Of a stretch of DNA of 64,000 nt, positions 1 to 9,088 are shown in pieces. The translations under genes and the position numbers were made by a program. Every line of letters begins with the position of its first letter. Position 1 is the stretch's first letter. The notes below the pieces were generated by a model. The model was not told the origin of the DNA. It ran no database searches and saw only the letters and a list, made by a program, of their open reading frames with translations. This DNA comes from Tepidanaerobacteraceae bacterium (GTDB lineage Bacteria; Bacillota; Thermosediminibacteria; Thermosediminibacterales; Tepidanaerobacteraceae). The stretch spans positions 1 through 64,000 of the forward strand of contig JARRBK010000005.1 of assembly GCA_029982615.1 (NCBI GenBank), in the 5' to 3' direction.

Positions 1-1
1 C

Positions 2-538
2 GGTTCGGGCATCATCATGGACGGCAGGCTGTACCGGGGCGTCGGCGACAGCGCCGGCGAGATAGGCCATACCACCATAGATGTGGGAGGGCCTCAGTGT
101 GGATGCGGCAACTACGGCTGCCTGGAAGCCATGGCGTCGGAAAATGCCCTGGTGAAGACCATGGTCAAATCAATAAAGGAAGGAAGGGACTCCATGGTAT
201 TTGACCTGGTGGGCGGCAATCTGGAGGATGTCACGCCGGAGATCGTCTATGAAGCGGCAGCAAACGGAGATATACTGGCGAGCCGGATTCTTCGGCAGAT
301 TGCCAGGTATCTGGGTATAGCCGTTGCGAACGCCATAAACACCTTCAATCCCGAATTGATAGTCATAGGTGGAGGAATCACCCGGGCAAAGGCTTTTATT
401 GAGGAAACCATGATGGAAACAGTAAAATCTCGTGCACTGGAAAGTTGCTATCAGGATGCAAAAATATGTTTTTCCACAATGGGCGATGAAGCCACTTTGA
501 AAGGCGCCGCAGACATGGTGATGGCGGAGGTGCTGTGA
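2..538 (+). CDS. ROK family sugar kinase, C-terminal part (start outside window)
   Basis: The reading frame is open from the first bases, so the N-terminal ATP-binding region lies outside the window. The visible 178 residues carry the ROK signature: a GEIGH segment followed by the zinc-binding CGCGNYGCLE motif, then VIGGGIT near the middle of the C-terminal lobe. ROK kinases phosphorylate glucose, fructose, N-acetyl sugars or related hexoses in the cytoplasm; the substrate cannot be told from this part. The aldolase gene follows 58 bases downstream on the same strand, so it probably belongs to the sugar operon that continues to base 3540. Confidence 0.88.
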   Translation, partial: GSGIIMDGRLYRGVGDSAGEIGHTTIDVGGPQCGCGNYGCLEAMASENALVKTMVKSIKEGRDSMVFDLVGGNLEDVTPEIVYEAAANGDILASRILRQIARYLGIAVANAINTFNPELIVIGGGITRAKAFIEETMMETVKSRALESCYQDAKICFSTMGDEATLKGAADMVMAEVL

Positions 539-596
539 GTGGTACAGTTGCCCTGGCCATGGAAGGTTTGGGAGTAATATAAAGGAGGAAAAATAA

Positions 597-1457
597 ATGA
601 CCTTGGTGTCTTCTAAAGAAATGCTGATATCGGCGCAAAAGGGCCATTACGCCATAGCTGCCTTTAACATACATAATATGGAAACCTTAAAAGCCGTGGT
701 GGAAGCTGCTCGGGAGGAACGGGCCCCGGTGATTCTACAGGCAACCCCCGGCACCTGCAGACATGCTGGCGTGAATTTCCTTTATGCCATGGCAAAAACC
801 GCAGCGCTGGAAGCAGATATTCCCATAGCGCTGCACCTTGACCACGGGGATGATGTGGAACTTGCCTTCAAATGCATAGATGCAGGCTTTACGTCTGTGA
901 TGGTGGATGGCTCAAAGCTTCCCTTTGAGCAGAATGTGGAAATGGTCAGGAAAGTGGTCGATTATGCTCGCCCCAGGGGCGTGCAGGTCGAGGCCGAGCT
1001 GGGCAGGGTAGGCGGGGTGGAGGAAGAACTTTCAGTGAGCGAATATGAAGCTGCCATGACGGAACCGGGAAAGGCCGCGGAATACGTGGAAAGGACCGGC
1101 GTGGATTCCCTGGCCGTCGCCATAGGTACCGCCCACGGCATGTATTATAAAGGGGAGCCGAAGCTCGACTTTGAAAGGCTGGAGAAGATAAAAAATCTTG
1201 TGGCGGTTCCGCTGGTTCTCCACGGCTGCTCCGGCGTTCCTGACGACATGGTGAAAAAAGCCATAGCGCTGGGAATCTGTAAAATAAATATCGCGACGGA
1301 TATTAAGATTGCTTTCGCCGGCGCTTTATTAGACTATTTCAAAGATAATCCGAAGGAGGTGGACCCGAGAAAATACTTCAAACCGGCGCAAGAGGCGGTG
1401 AAAGATGTGGTAAAATCCAAGATCCGCCTGGCCGGATCCTGCGGCAGGCTGAGCTGA
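597..1457 (+). CDS. Class II fructose/tagatose-bisphosphate aldolase, GatY/KbaY type
   Basis: A 286-residue zinc-dependent class II aldolase that cleaves a ketose 1,6-bisphosphate to dihydroxyacetone phosphate and glyceraldehyde 3-phosphate. The HLDHGDD segment (residues 80-86) supplies the catalytic Asp82 and zinc His83; Glu134, His180 (GTAHG) and His209 (VLHGCSG) match the other metal and substrate positions, and NIATD (231-235) is the phosphate-binding stretch. The length fits the short GatY/KbaY subgroup. The start is an ATG preceded by AAAGGAGG. Its neighbours (ROK kinase, isomerase, PfkB kinase) suggest a complete hexose-phosphate breakdown route, possibly via tagatose bisphosphate; fructose bisphosphate is equally possible from sequence alone. 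Confidence 0.88.
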   Translation: MTLVSSKEMLISAQKGHYAIAAFNIHNMETLKAVVEAAREERAPVILQATPGTCRHAGVNFLYAMAKTAALEADIPIALHLDHGDDVELAFKCIDAGFTSVMVDGSKLPFEQNVEMVRKVVDYARPRGVQVEAELGRVGGVEEELSVSEYEAAMTEPGKAAEYVERTGVDSLAVAIGTAHGMYYKGEPKLDFERLEKIKNLVAVPLVLHGCSGVPDDMVKKAIALGICKINIATDIKIAFAGALLDYFKDNPKEVDPRKYFKPAQEAVKDVVKSKIRLAGSCGRLS

Positions 1458-1511
1458 GGTGCCGGCCCATATCAATCAATGATAAATTCAAATTCTTAAG
1501 GAGGACTCCAA

Positions 1512-2585
1512 TTGATAGACTTAAATGATGTAGAAAAAATCCGACAAATAGACACTATGAGTTCTTTAATCACCACCGAAAACTATGATGTTCAATTCGG
1601 TGAAAGCCTCGATCTGGGGAAAAATTTTGAATTGGAAACGACCGCCAGAAAATTTCATGAAATCGTAATCCTGGGTACCGGCGGAGGCTCGTCGGTAGCT
1701 GGAGGGCTCCTGAGGTCATACCTTTTTGACGAACTGGAAATTCCGGTTATCGTAAATCAGGGCTACAATGTGCCCGCTTTTGTAGACGGCGATTCTCTGA
1801 TATTTGTGGTTTCTCATTCGGGCAACACTGAAGAGACCCTGGCTGCTTACGAGCAGGCGATAAAAAAAGGAGCTTTCATGATAGCCATTACTTCGGGCGG
1901 GAAACTGGAAAAAATGTGCCGAAACGACGGAGTTCCGACTCTTATCGTGCCTTACGACATAGGCCATCCCCGCCGTGATATAGGATATATATTCATTCCT
2001 ATGCTGGTGATTTTATCAAAGCTTGGGATTATTCAGGATAAGACAGATGATATCAAAGGACTTATTGAGCTTTTTTCCGCCCTCAAAAAGAGGTATGGAG
2101 CCGAAACTCCGGTAGAGCAAAACCCGGCAAAACAGATCGCCATGGACTTGTACGGCTATATACCCCTGGTGTACGGTTCCCTGGACTGCTACGATTCGGT
2201 GGCCTGGAGGATAAAAAACCAGTTTGGGGAAAACAGCAAACTCATGGCCTTTTACAATGTTATCCCCTGCCTGCATCACGACGAAGCCGTGGGGTGGGAT
2301 ATGCCGCAGGAGCTAATAAAGAATTTTTACCTTCTGATGCTGAGGGACGACCTGCTGGATACCCCGAAAATAAAAAAGCGAAAGGATATAACCCTGGACA
2401 TACTCAAGGGCAGGATGGGGAAAGTGAAGGAAATCTATGCCGAAGGCGAAAACAGGCTTTGCCGTATGTTTTCTTTGGTATATCTGGGAGACTTTATCAC
2501 CCTTTACGCACCCATATACCGCGGAGTGGACCCCACGCCGGTGGATGTGATTAATCTGTTCAAGAAAAAAATGGCGGAATCGTAA
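1512..2585 (+). CDS. SIS-domain sugar isomerase, phosphoglucose/phosphomannose isomerase (PGI/PMI) type
   Basis: A 357-residue protein beginning with TTG, placed 7 bases after AAGGAGG. An N-terminal SIS domain has GTGGGSSVAGGLLRSYL (about residues 57-73) and SHSGNTEETL (about 98-107). The C-terminal half has FGENSK and LHHDEAVGWD, which align with the NENAK and NHNE-VGW segments that carry the catalytic Glu and His in bifunctional PGI/PMI enzymes. The usual QPRAALGY is replaced by HPRRDIGY, so the substrate may not be glucose or mannose 6-phosphate. The position between a bisphosphate aldolase and a PfkB kinase suggests it makes the ketose phosphate that those enzymes use. Confidence 0.72.
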   Translation: MIDLNDVEKIRQIDTMSSLITTENYDVQFGESLDLGKNFELETTARKFHEIVILGTGGGSSVAGGLLRSYLFDELEIPVIVNQGYNVPAFVDGDSLIFVVSHSGNTEETLAAYEQAIKKGAFMIAITSGGKLEKMCRNDGVPTLIVPYDIGHPRRDIGYIFIPMLVILSKLGIIQDKTDDIKGLIELFSALKKRYGAETPVEQNPAKQIAMDLYGYIPLVYGSLDCYDSVAWRIKNQFGENSKLMAFYNVIPCLHHDEAVGWDMPQELIKNFYLLMLRDDLLDTPKIKKRKDITLDILKGRMGKVKEIYAEGENRLCRMFSLVYLGDFITLYAPIYRGVDPTPVDVINLFKKKMAES

Positions 2586-2610
2586 TCTTATTTCGAAGCA
2601 GGCTGATATT

Positions 2611-3540
2611 ATGATACTTACCGTGACATTGAACACATCCATCGACAAGGCCTATATTGTCGAAAACTTCAAAATAGGCGATGTGGCCAGGGTAAAGGAG
2701 GCCGTATACACCGCCGGAGGCAAGGGGCTCAATGTCTCCAGAGTGGTAGCTGCTCTCGGAGAAGAAGTCATGGCTACCGGATTTATTGGTGGCTTTGCCG
2801 GTGGTTTTATAGAGCATGAACTTTCAAGAATGAACATACCCCATGAATTTGTGAGAATTGAAGGAGAGACCCGGTCCTGTGTGAACATTATAGATGAGGC
2901 TACCCATATCCAAACCGAACTTCTGGAGCCGGGCCCCCTTATTACACAAAAAGATGTTGATAGATTTATAAACTTATATAAAAACCTCCTACAGCAGGCC
3001 GATGTGATAACCATGTCAGGCAGCGCTCCCAGAGGTGTGGATATAAATATATATAAAACTCTGATAGAAATAGCAAAAAATTACGGAAAGAAGGTGATAC
3101 TGGACACCAGCGGAGAGTATTTAAAAGTGGGGATAGAAGCAGGCCCAGCGATGATAAAACCGAATAAAAAGGAAGCTGAACAGCTCCTTGATGTGATTAT
3201 CGAAAGTGCAGAAGATGCAGGGATTGCTGTCAGAAAACTGCAGAATATGGGTGTAGAGATGCCGGTGGTATCCCTTGGTTCAAAAGGAGCAGTAATGGCA
3301 TCAAGGAGTGAAATCCTGTACGCGCCGGCACCCAGAGTAAATGCTATAAATACAGTGAGCTGTGGGGATGCGATGATTGCGGCTTTTGCCGTGGCAATGA
3401 CAAGAAATTATGATGCTGGAGAGATGCTGAGGCTTGGCGTTGCCGTATCTGCAGCCAAGTCCATGACGACGGAGACCGGCGGATGCAGAAGAAGAGATGT
3501 CGAAATGATGTTAAATGAAGTTTCAGTCAAAAAAATATAA
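2611..3540 (+). CDS. PfkB-family sugar-phosphate kinase (1-phosphofructokinase / tagatose-6-phosphate kinase type)
   Basis: A 309-residue member of the FruK/LacC branch of ribokinase-like kinases. The N-terminal TLNTSIDKAY and GGKGLNVSRV (about residues 33-42) are typical of this branch, as are KPNKKE near residue 180 and the C-terminal catalytic region. The catalytic motif is usually GAGD or GSGD; here it reads SCGD, which keeps the Asp base but changes the anion-hole residues. It would phosphorylate a ketose monophosphate to the bisphosphate used by the aldolase upstream. Only 25 bases separate it from the isomerase gene, so it is probably co-transcribed. Confidence 0.8.
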   Translation: MILTVTLNTSIDKAYIVENFKIGDVARVKEAVYTAGGKGLNVSRVVAALGEEVMATGFIGGFAGGFIEHELSRMNIPHEFVRIEGETRSCVNIIDEATHIQTELLEPGPLITQKDVDRFINLYKNLLQQADVITMSGSAPRGVDINIYKTLIEIAKNYGKKVILDTSGEYLKVGIEAGPAMIKPNKKEAEQLLDVIIESAEDAGIAVRKLQNMGVEMPVVSLGSKGAVMASRSEILYAPAPRVNAINTVSCGDAMIAAFAVAMTRNYDAGEMLRLGVAVSAAKSMTTETGGCRRRDVEMMLNEVSVKKI

Positions 3541-3562
3541 ATGTTAAGGAGAGAGTAAAAGT

Positions 3563-4126
3563 ATGAAAAAATACCTATTATGAAATTTTAACGATCTGTT
3601 AACTTTCACAATCGTTTTAACGGGTTGTGGAAAGGCGCCATATACAAATTTGATGATACATTCATAACATCAGTTCGTGATACAATAGCGAGAGCTGCTG
3701 AAGGAAAAGAAAAGGTAGATATTGTAGACTATCAGAATTCTCAGCCTACGCAAAATGACAAGGCAGGCCTTTTCATAACCAAAAAAGTGAACGCGCTGAC
3801 CATAAACCCGCTTGATAGAACCGCGGCGGGAGTATTGATAGACAAAGCAAAAAAAGCGAACATTCCAATAGTATTTTTCAAGTGCGAACCGCTGCCGGAA
3901 GATATGCAGAAATGGGATAAAGTATATTACGTAGGTGCAAAAGCCGAAGAATCCGGAACAATACAGGGCCGGCTGGTTGTGGACTACTGGAAAGCATATC
4001 CGAAAGCCAACAAGAATAAAGATGGCATAATGCAGTATGTGATGCTTAAGGGTGAACCGGGGCACCAGGATGCAGCTGCGCACAAAGTACTCAGTTAAAG
4101 CCGTTGAAGTTGCAGGCATTAATTAG
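3563..4126 (+). pseudogene. Broken mglB-like galactose/glucose-binding lipoprotein gene
   Basis: Remnant of an ABC-type sugar-binding protein. A start after AAGGAGAGAG reads MKKYLL and then meets a TGA. The same frame goes on to a lipobox-like VLTGCGK at 3614-3634. The body then resumes in another frame with IYKFDDTF, so the usual linker after the lipobox Cys is missing. The body aligns with MglB (NPLDRTAAG, VYYVGAKAEESG, LKGEPGH). Near 4084 the frame breaks again, consistent with loss of 2 bases: the reading YSVKAVEVAGI continues in a third frame until TAG at 4124. About 190 C-terminal residues are absent, and so are the ABC ATPase and permease. It is therefore dead, with at least four lesions. 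Confidence 0.85.
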
Positions 4127-4180
4127 CTAAAAAATAGATAATTAATGTTTTTAGAATAAAAAGCGGATAGGAGAAAACAT

Positions 4181-4666
4181 ATGATAAGTGAAATATCAGA
4201 TTTATTTAGGAAGGATTTAATTTTTATAATAGATGAAAAAAACGCTGAAGATATATTTAAAAATATTGGAAAAGTACTATTTAACAAAGGATTAGTAAAT
4301 GAGGGTTTTATAGATGCAATAATAAAGAGAGAAAAAGAATTCCCAACAGGGCTTAATTTAAATGTACTTGACAATGATGAAATAATACCCAATGTTGCTA
4401 TTCCGCATACAGAAAGCGAGTATTGTAATAGCAAAAATATTGTTGTAGTCAAATTAAAAAATGAAGTATTATTTAAAAATATGATCAAACCGGAAGAAGA
4501 ATTAAAAGTTAAATTTATATTTATTATATTAAATGATATGAAAGGCAAACAAACAAATATATTATCCAATCTGATTGAATTTTTAATGAAAAAAGATAAT
4601 ATTATAAACTTAAATAAGCTTGAAGATACAAATGAAATCTATAATTATATCTTAAATAAAACATAA
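4181..4666 (+). CDS. gatA: PTS EIIA component, fructose/galactitol type
   Basis: A 161-residue PTS_EIIA_2 domain that passes phosphate from HPr to the EIIB partner. The segment VAIPHTES contains the active-site His, and FPTGLNL upstream matches the galactitol/fructose EIIA fold. The start is an ATG after AGGAG. The gene is strikingly AT-rich, as are gatB and gatC, unlike the preceding catabolic genes, which suggests separate acquisition. It begins 54 bases after the mglB remnant. Confidence 0.85.
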   Translation: MISEISDLFRKDLIFIIDEKNAEDIFKNIGKVLFNKGLVNEGFIDAIIKREKEFPTGLNLNVLDNDEIIPNVAIPHTESEYCNSKNIVVVKLKNEVLFKNMIKPEEELKVKFIFIILNDMKGKQTNILSNLIEFLMKKDNIINLNKLEDTNEIYNYILNKT

Positions 4667-4793
4667 AATTAAAATTTTCATCTGACAATCGATTTATGTT
4701 GAGATTTTATTTTTATGTTAATTAAAGTGCGGAAAATCCTTTGAAAATATATGCAATAACCTAAAATTAAATGAAAAAAAGGAGTGTAAACCT

Positions 4794-5096
4794 ATGATCA
4801 GGATTCTAGCAGCATGTGGTGCTGGCGTTAATTCAAGTCATCAAATTCAAGTTGCGATTGAGAATGAAATGAAAAAACGAGGCTATGATGTCAAAGTTGA
4901 TGCCGTTGTAATGAAAGATATTACGCCAGAAATGTTATCTAAGTATGATATATTCACTCCTATTTCAAAACCAAAACTAGGTTTCGAAATAAAGATTCCA
5001 GTAGTTGAAGCAGGGCCAATACTTTATAGGATTCCTGCTATGGCAGAACCAGTATATGATCAAATAGAAAATATAATAAAAAAGTCGAACAAGTAA
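4794..5096 (+). CDS. gatB: PTS EIIB component, galactitol type
   Basis: A 100-residue EIIB of the lactose/galactitol fold. The P-loop-like ACGAGVNSS at residues 7-15 holds the phosphorylated Cys8. ISKP and the length match GatB. It takes phosphate from the EIIA encoded upstream and phosphorylates the sugar carried by EIIC. An ATG start follows AAAAAAAGGAGTG. A 16-bp perfect hairpin begins at its stop codon. Confidence 0.87.
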   Translation: MIRILAACGAGVNSSHQIQVAIENEMKKRGYDVKVDAVVMKDITPEMLSKYDIFTPISKPKLGFEIKIPVVEAGPILYRIPAMAEPVYDQIENIIKKSNK

Positions 5097-5137
5097 ACCT
5101 TTATTCCGGGAAAGGAAAATTCCGGAATAAAGGTTTA
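5094..5137 (+). repeat. Intercistronic hairpin between gatB and gatC
   Basis: TAAACCTTTATTCCGG (5094-5109) and its exact complement (5122-5137) form a 16-bp stem with a 12-base loop. The left arm includes the gatB stop codon. There is no T run after it, so it is more likely an mRNA-stabilising or processing hairpin than a terminator, setting different levels of EIIAB and EIIC. Confidence 0.7.
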
Positions 5138-5233
5138 AGAGTTATTAAGTAATATTAAAATAATGAATTGGAGAATTGAAGAAAATTTAATAATCATTGA
5201 GAAACATAGAATAATTTCAAGGAGAGATTTTAT

Positions 5234-6649
5234 ATGCAAACATTAATACAAATTGCTAATACGATATTTAATCCAATAATTAAACTTGGTGGCCCGCCCG
5301 TAATGTTAATACTATTAACAATTTTGGCAACTGTAATGGGGGTAAAATTCTCAAAAGCTCTTGAAGGCGGTTTAAAATTAGCTATTGCATTAACTGGAAT
5401 GGGAGCAATGATTGATATACTGATAGGGACTTTTAACCCGGCTTTACAAGCTTTTGTAAAATTTACAGGAATTAATTTACCAATTATTGATGTTGGTTGG
5501 CCTCCACTGGCAACGATAACTTGGGGGTCACCATATACTCTATATTTTCTGTTAATTATAATAATTATCAATGTCCTAATGCTAATACTTAATAAAACAA
5601 CTACACTTGATGTTGATATATTTAATGTCTGGCATTTAGCTTTTATAGGATTGCTTGTTATGTATTATTCTCATAACAATTTATTGCTAGCCACTGTTCT
5701 AGTAATTATAGTTGGTATATTAAAAATTATTAATTCGGACTTAATGAAGCCTACATTTAATGATTTACTAGACATGCCTGAAACAAATCCAACTACAACA
5801 ACTCACTTAAACTTTATGCTTAATCCGATAATTATGGTGTTTGACAAATTAATTGATGTTATATTTCCATTTATAGATAAATTTGATTTTGATGCTGCTA
5901 CACTGAACAATAAAATTGGATTTTGGGGCAGTAAGTTTGCAATAGGCGCATATCTTGGCGTTTTTGTTGGATTATTTGGACATCAATCGATCAAAGCAAT
6001 ATTTACATTAGCTTTCACAGGTGCTGTAATTCTAGAGCTATTCTCAGTAATAGGAACATGGTTTATTTCTGCAGTTGAACCGTTGTCGCAAGGTATAACT
6101 AATCTAGTGAGTAGAAGATTTATAAGCAAGAGGTTATATATAGGAATTGATTGGCCATTTTTAGCTGCTAGGCCAGAAATGTGGGCTGCTGCTAATATAT
6201 TAGCACCAATTATGTTAGGTATGGCATTAATTTTACCAGGTAATAGAATCCTTCCTTTAGGAGGAATCATTGCAATAGGTTTGACCCCAGCTCTTTTAGT
6301 CGTTACACGCGGTAAGATAATAAGGATGACTATCATTGGTACAGTTGTGTTACCCTTGTTTTTATGGGTAGGTACACTTACAGCGCCTTTTGTAACTCAC
6401 ATGGCAAAAGTTGTAGGAGCTTTCCCAACTAATGTATCTAGTTCTTCATTAATAGGCGGTACGACAATAGAAGGTCCAATAGAAAAACTTATAGCTATTG
6501 TATGGGGAGAATTTGGAGGCAATATGAATATCACTAGTGGATTAGAAGCTCTTGTTGCAATAGTGATATATATTTTAGTGTTTATTTGGTATGCATACCA
6601 GATGAAAAAACGTAATGAGGAATATAAAAAAAATAATGAAACAGTTTAA
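5234..6649 (+). CDS. gatC: PTS EIIC component, galactitol type (GatC)
   Basis: A 471-residue polytopic membrane protein of the GatC/SgcC family: about 10-12 hydrophobic segments, beginning with a QIANTIFNPIIKLGGPPVM stretch and ending in a charged tail. It forms the sugar channel that works with GatA and GatB. It starts at ATG after AAGGAGAG. The true substrate could be galactitol or another polyol or hexose. Composition is very AT-rich throughout. No galactitol-phosphate dehydrogenase is encoded next to it. Confidence 0.87.
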   Translation: MQTLIQIANTIFNPIIKLGGPPVMLILLTILATVMGVKFSKALEGGLKLAIALTGMGAMIDILIGTFNPALQAFVKFTGINLPIIDVGWPPLATITWGSPYTLYFLLIIIIINVLMLILNKTTTLDVDIFNVWHLAFIGLLVMYYSHNNLLLATVLVIIVGILKIINSDLMKPTFNDLLDMPETNPTTTTHLNFMLNPIIMVFDKLIDVIFPFIDKFDFDAATLNNKIGFWGSKFAIGAYLGVFVGLFGHQSIKAIFTLAFTGAVILELFSVIGTWFISAVEPLSQGITNLVSRRFISKRLYIGIDWPFLAARPEMWAAANILAPIMLGMALILPGNRILPLGGIIAIGLTPALLVVTRGKIIRMTIIGTVVLPLFLWVGTLTAPFVTHMAKVVGAFPTNVSSSSLIGGTTIEGPIEKLIAIVWGEFGGNMNITSGLEALVAIVIYILVFIWYAYQMKKRNEEYKKNNETV

Positions 6650-6710
6650 GACTTATTTTTAGCTTAATATACTGATTGCAGAAAACAATACTTATTTTGA
6701 TGTATAAGAT

Positions 6711-6872
6711 ATGATTTTCAAACCTTTAATGGAAAGTTACGAGAAATATGTATTGGAAGAAGCAAAGAAAGTTTGCAACATAGTTCATGCAGAACTCGGT
6801 AACAAAGCAGGAGTTATTGGTGCAGCTTCAATGGCCTTGCATTATCTAAAGAATGATGTTTTCTGGATTTAA
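6711..6872 (+). pseudogene. 3' remnant of a ROK family kinase gene
   Basis: A 53-codon open frame reads like the very end of a ROK kinase: FKPLMESYEKYV, then AELGNKAGVIGAASMAL, which matches the conserved C-terminal LGN-AG-IGAA motif of that family. All catalytic parts are missing and the sequence upstream does not continue the match. It differs from the ROK gene at the start of the window. It lies just after the AT-rich PTS genes and may mark the edge of a rearrangement. Confidence 0.7.
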
Positions 6873-7108
6873 AAAATTAAAGAACTGTGGCGGCTGGGTG
6901 TTTAAATCAAAGTAATAGTGATTGGCCATAAAAGAAGTTGTATCACAAAACGTTATAGGATATAATAGGTATGGGGAGGCGCTTCCTTTTCTAGGGCAGT
7001 CAGCTGGGGGAGGCGGAGGTGCGACCCCAACCGGGCTAGAGGATATGGAGGCCGCCGGGTGCAATTTAAAGAATATTGAAAAGAAGGGGGATGCCGCAAG
7101 TGGGAAAT
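6873..7108 (+). other. Intergenic stretch before the AAA-ATPase gene, no gene supported
   Basis: It holds a run rich in G (CTGGGGGAGGCGGAGG around 7005-7020) unlike the AT-rich flank. A short frame beginning at 6922 has glycine-rich, family-less content and no ribosome-binding site. I see no promoter that I would defend. Confidence 0.4.
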
Positions 7109-8860
7109 ATGGATAGGAAAAAGGGGATACCCATAGGAATAGATGACTTTAGAGACATGATTGTGAGCAACGGGTATTTTGTAGACAAGTCTCTTTTCAT
7201 AAAAGAAATAATAGACGATATTTCTAAGGTCAAGCTTATTACTCGCCCCAGGCGGTTCGGGAAAACCCTCAACCTATCCATGCTGCGGTATTTTTTCGAA
7301 AAAACCGGGGAAGACAACAGCCGCCTTTTTAAAGATTTAAAAATCTGGCGGCAGGGGGACGCTTATACAAAAGAGCAGGGTCAATACCCGGTGGTGAACC
7401 TCACCTTCAAGGATGTGAAGGAAAAAAGCTTTCAGAATTGTTATGAGAATTTAAAGATACAGCTCATTGAAGAATATAAACGACATGATTATATATTAAA
7501 GTCTGACAAAATCAGGGAAATAGATAAAAAATTATTCTGGGATATCATTGATGCAAAAGCCAGTGACGTGTGGTATAAAAATAGTCTTAAATTGCTAACA
7601 AGGCTGCTGTATGAACATTACCAAAAAGAAGTCATAGTGCTTATTGACGAATACGACACACCCATCAACCACGGCTACATATGCGGCTACTACGACGACA
7701 TAATAGACTTCATGAGGAACTTCCTCGGCAGTGGCTTAAAAGGCAACCCCAACCTGAAAACAGCGGTAATCACCGGCATATACAGAGTTGCAAAAGAAAG
7801 CATATTCTCCGGCTTCAACAACTTAAAAGTGTGTTCTGTAATCAATAACCCCTTTGCCGATAAATTCGGATTTACCGAAGAAGAAGTGGAAGATATCCTT
7901 AACTACTATAATATGGATGCAAACATCGACGATGTAAAAGAATGGTACAACGGATACATATTCGGAGAAGGCACCGTAATCTATAATCCCTGGTCCATAT
8001 TAAACTATATTGACAATAAAAAACTACAACCCTACTGGGTGAACACCAGCAGCAACGACGTAATAATGGATGTATTGACCAGAACGGAGAGCGGCGTCAA
8101 AAAGAAGATACAGACTCTCATAGAAGGCGGAGAGATTAAAGACGAAGTCATAAATACCGACACCAATTTCAGAGATATACAGAAAAAGAAAATAATCGGC
8201 GAAGAAGTGCTCTGGAGCCTGCTTTTGGTGAGCGGGTATCTAAAGCCGGTCAACCTGCGCTACAGCGAATACGGAGACACGATATGCGACCTAAAAGTTC
8301 CAAACAAAGAAATACTGAAACTATACCGCGACATAATATCTAGCTGGTTTGAAACCGAAGAGGTCACTCCTGACAAAATAAAAGAGCTTCTGAAAGAACT
8401 GGTAGAAGGGGACATAGAAAAATTCAAAGAAGGATTTCAATACTTGGTGGAGAAGACTTTCAGCTACTTCGACGTAGGGGAAAACTCAGCGGAAAATTTT
8501 TATCACGCCTTTATTCTGGGGCTGCTTGTGAACATTGAAGGAAAATACAAAATGAAATCCAACCGCGAGTCCGGAGACGGCAGGCCCGATGTCATGATAA
8601 TCCCGGAAGACGGCACAAAAAAGGGAGTTGTTATGGAATTCAAGATTGTAAGAAGCGGTGATGAGCAGGCGCTTGAAGCAAAGGCGGATGAAGCTCTGGA
8701 ACAGATTAAGAAAATGAATTATACCGCCGAACTTGCGGCCTCTGGAATTAAAGAAGCAGTGGAACTTGCCGTGGTGTTTCATGGGAAAAAGGTATGGATA
8801 AAGTACGATGTGTGCCCGATTGTTTCAGTTAAGAAAAACGTTGAAAAAGCTTCTTTTTAA
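7109..8860 (+). CDS. AAA-ATPase-like / PD-(D/E)XK nuclease-like protein (DUF1703 type)
   Basis: About 583 residues. The N-terminal AAA-ATPase_like domain begins GIPIGIDDF and carries RPRRFGKTLNLSML (a Walker A-like segment unique to this family) and LIDEYDTPI (Walker B-like). The C-terminal domain has GDGRPDVMI and VVMEFKI, matching the D-(x)n-E-x-K signature of PD-(D/E)XK nucleases. The family is common and often multi-copy in Clostridia and Bacteroidetes; its role is not established, and defence or mobile-element links are only guesses. ATG at 7109 is preferred because the conserved family start lies there; in-frame starts also exist at 7091 and 7076. Confidence 0.82.
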   Translation: MDRKKGIPIGIDDFRDMIVSNGYFVDKSLFIKEIIDDISKVKLITRPRRFGKTLNLSMLRYFFEKTGEDNSRLFKDLKIWRQGDAYTKEQGQYPVVNLTFKDVKEKSFQNCYENLKIQLIEEYKRHDYILKSDKIREIDKKLFWDIIDAKASDVWYKNSLKLLTRLLYEHYQKEVIVLIDEYDTPINHGYICGYYDDIIDFMRNFLGSGLKGNPNLKTAVITGIYRVAKESIFSGFNNLKVCSVINNPFADKFGFTEEEVEDILNYYNMDANIDDVKEWYNGYIFGEGTVIYNPWSILNYIDNKKLQPYWVNTSSNDVIMDVLTRTESGVKKKIQTLIEGGEIKDEVINTDTNFRDIQKKKIIGEEVLWSLLLVSGYLKPVNLRYSEYGDTICDLKVPNKEILKLYRDIISSWFETEEVTPDKIKELLKELVEGDIEKFKEGFQYLVEKTFSYFDVGENSAENFYHAFILGLLVNIEGKYKMKSNRESGDGRPDVMIIPEDGTKKGVVMEFKIVRSGDEQALEAKADEALEQIKKMNYTAELAASGIKEAVELAVVFHGKKVWIKYDVCPIVSVKKNVEKASF

Positions 8861-8877
8861 TGATATATTTTAGATAG

Positions 8878-8997
8878 ATGTATGCTATTTTGGCAGAAGA
8901 AGAATGTGAAAAGTATGATGATGCTTTAAAAGAGGAAAGTGTGCCATTCACCACTGTACTAAAAGAGCTAGGATTAAATGAAAATGATATAGATTAA
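8878..8997 (+). CDS. Short ORF, possibly the tail of an antitoxin-like protein
   Basis: A 39-residue frame, acidic, ending VPFTTVLKELGLNEND. The pattern of an acidic helix followed by V-x-x-V-L-K-E-L-G-L resembles the C-terminus of Phd-type antitoxins, but no N-terminal DNA-binding part and no toxin gene are visible. There is no convincing ribosome-binding site. It may be a remnant. Confidence 0.25.
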   Translation: MYAILAEEECEKYDDALKEESVPFTTVLKELGLNENDID

Positions 8998-9088
8998 AAG
9001 TAGGAAATTTTCGTATAATATTTATAAGGGACAAGTGTATATATAATAACCGTAACAGAAGCTGATAACAGAGGGGATATTTATTGAA

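Noticed and set aside
396-674. Minus-strand frame across the ROK/aldolase join
   Set aside because: It is a shadow of two well-supported plus-strand genes.
6922-7116. A 64-codon frame before the AAA-ATPase gene
   Set aside because: Glycine-rich with no family match and no ribosome-binding site; it overlaps the preferred start of the next gene.
7109-8860. A phage-defence system around the AAA-ATPase/PD-(D/E)XK gene
   Set aside because: It stands alone; no partner defence genes are visible on either side.
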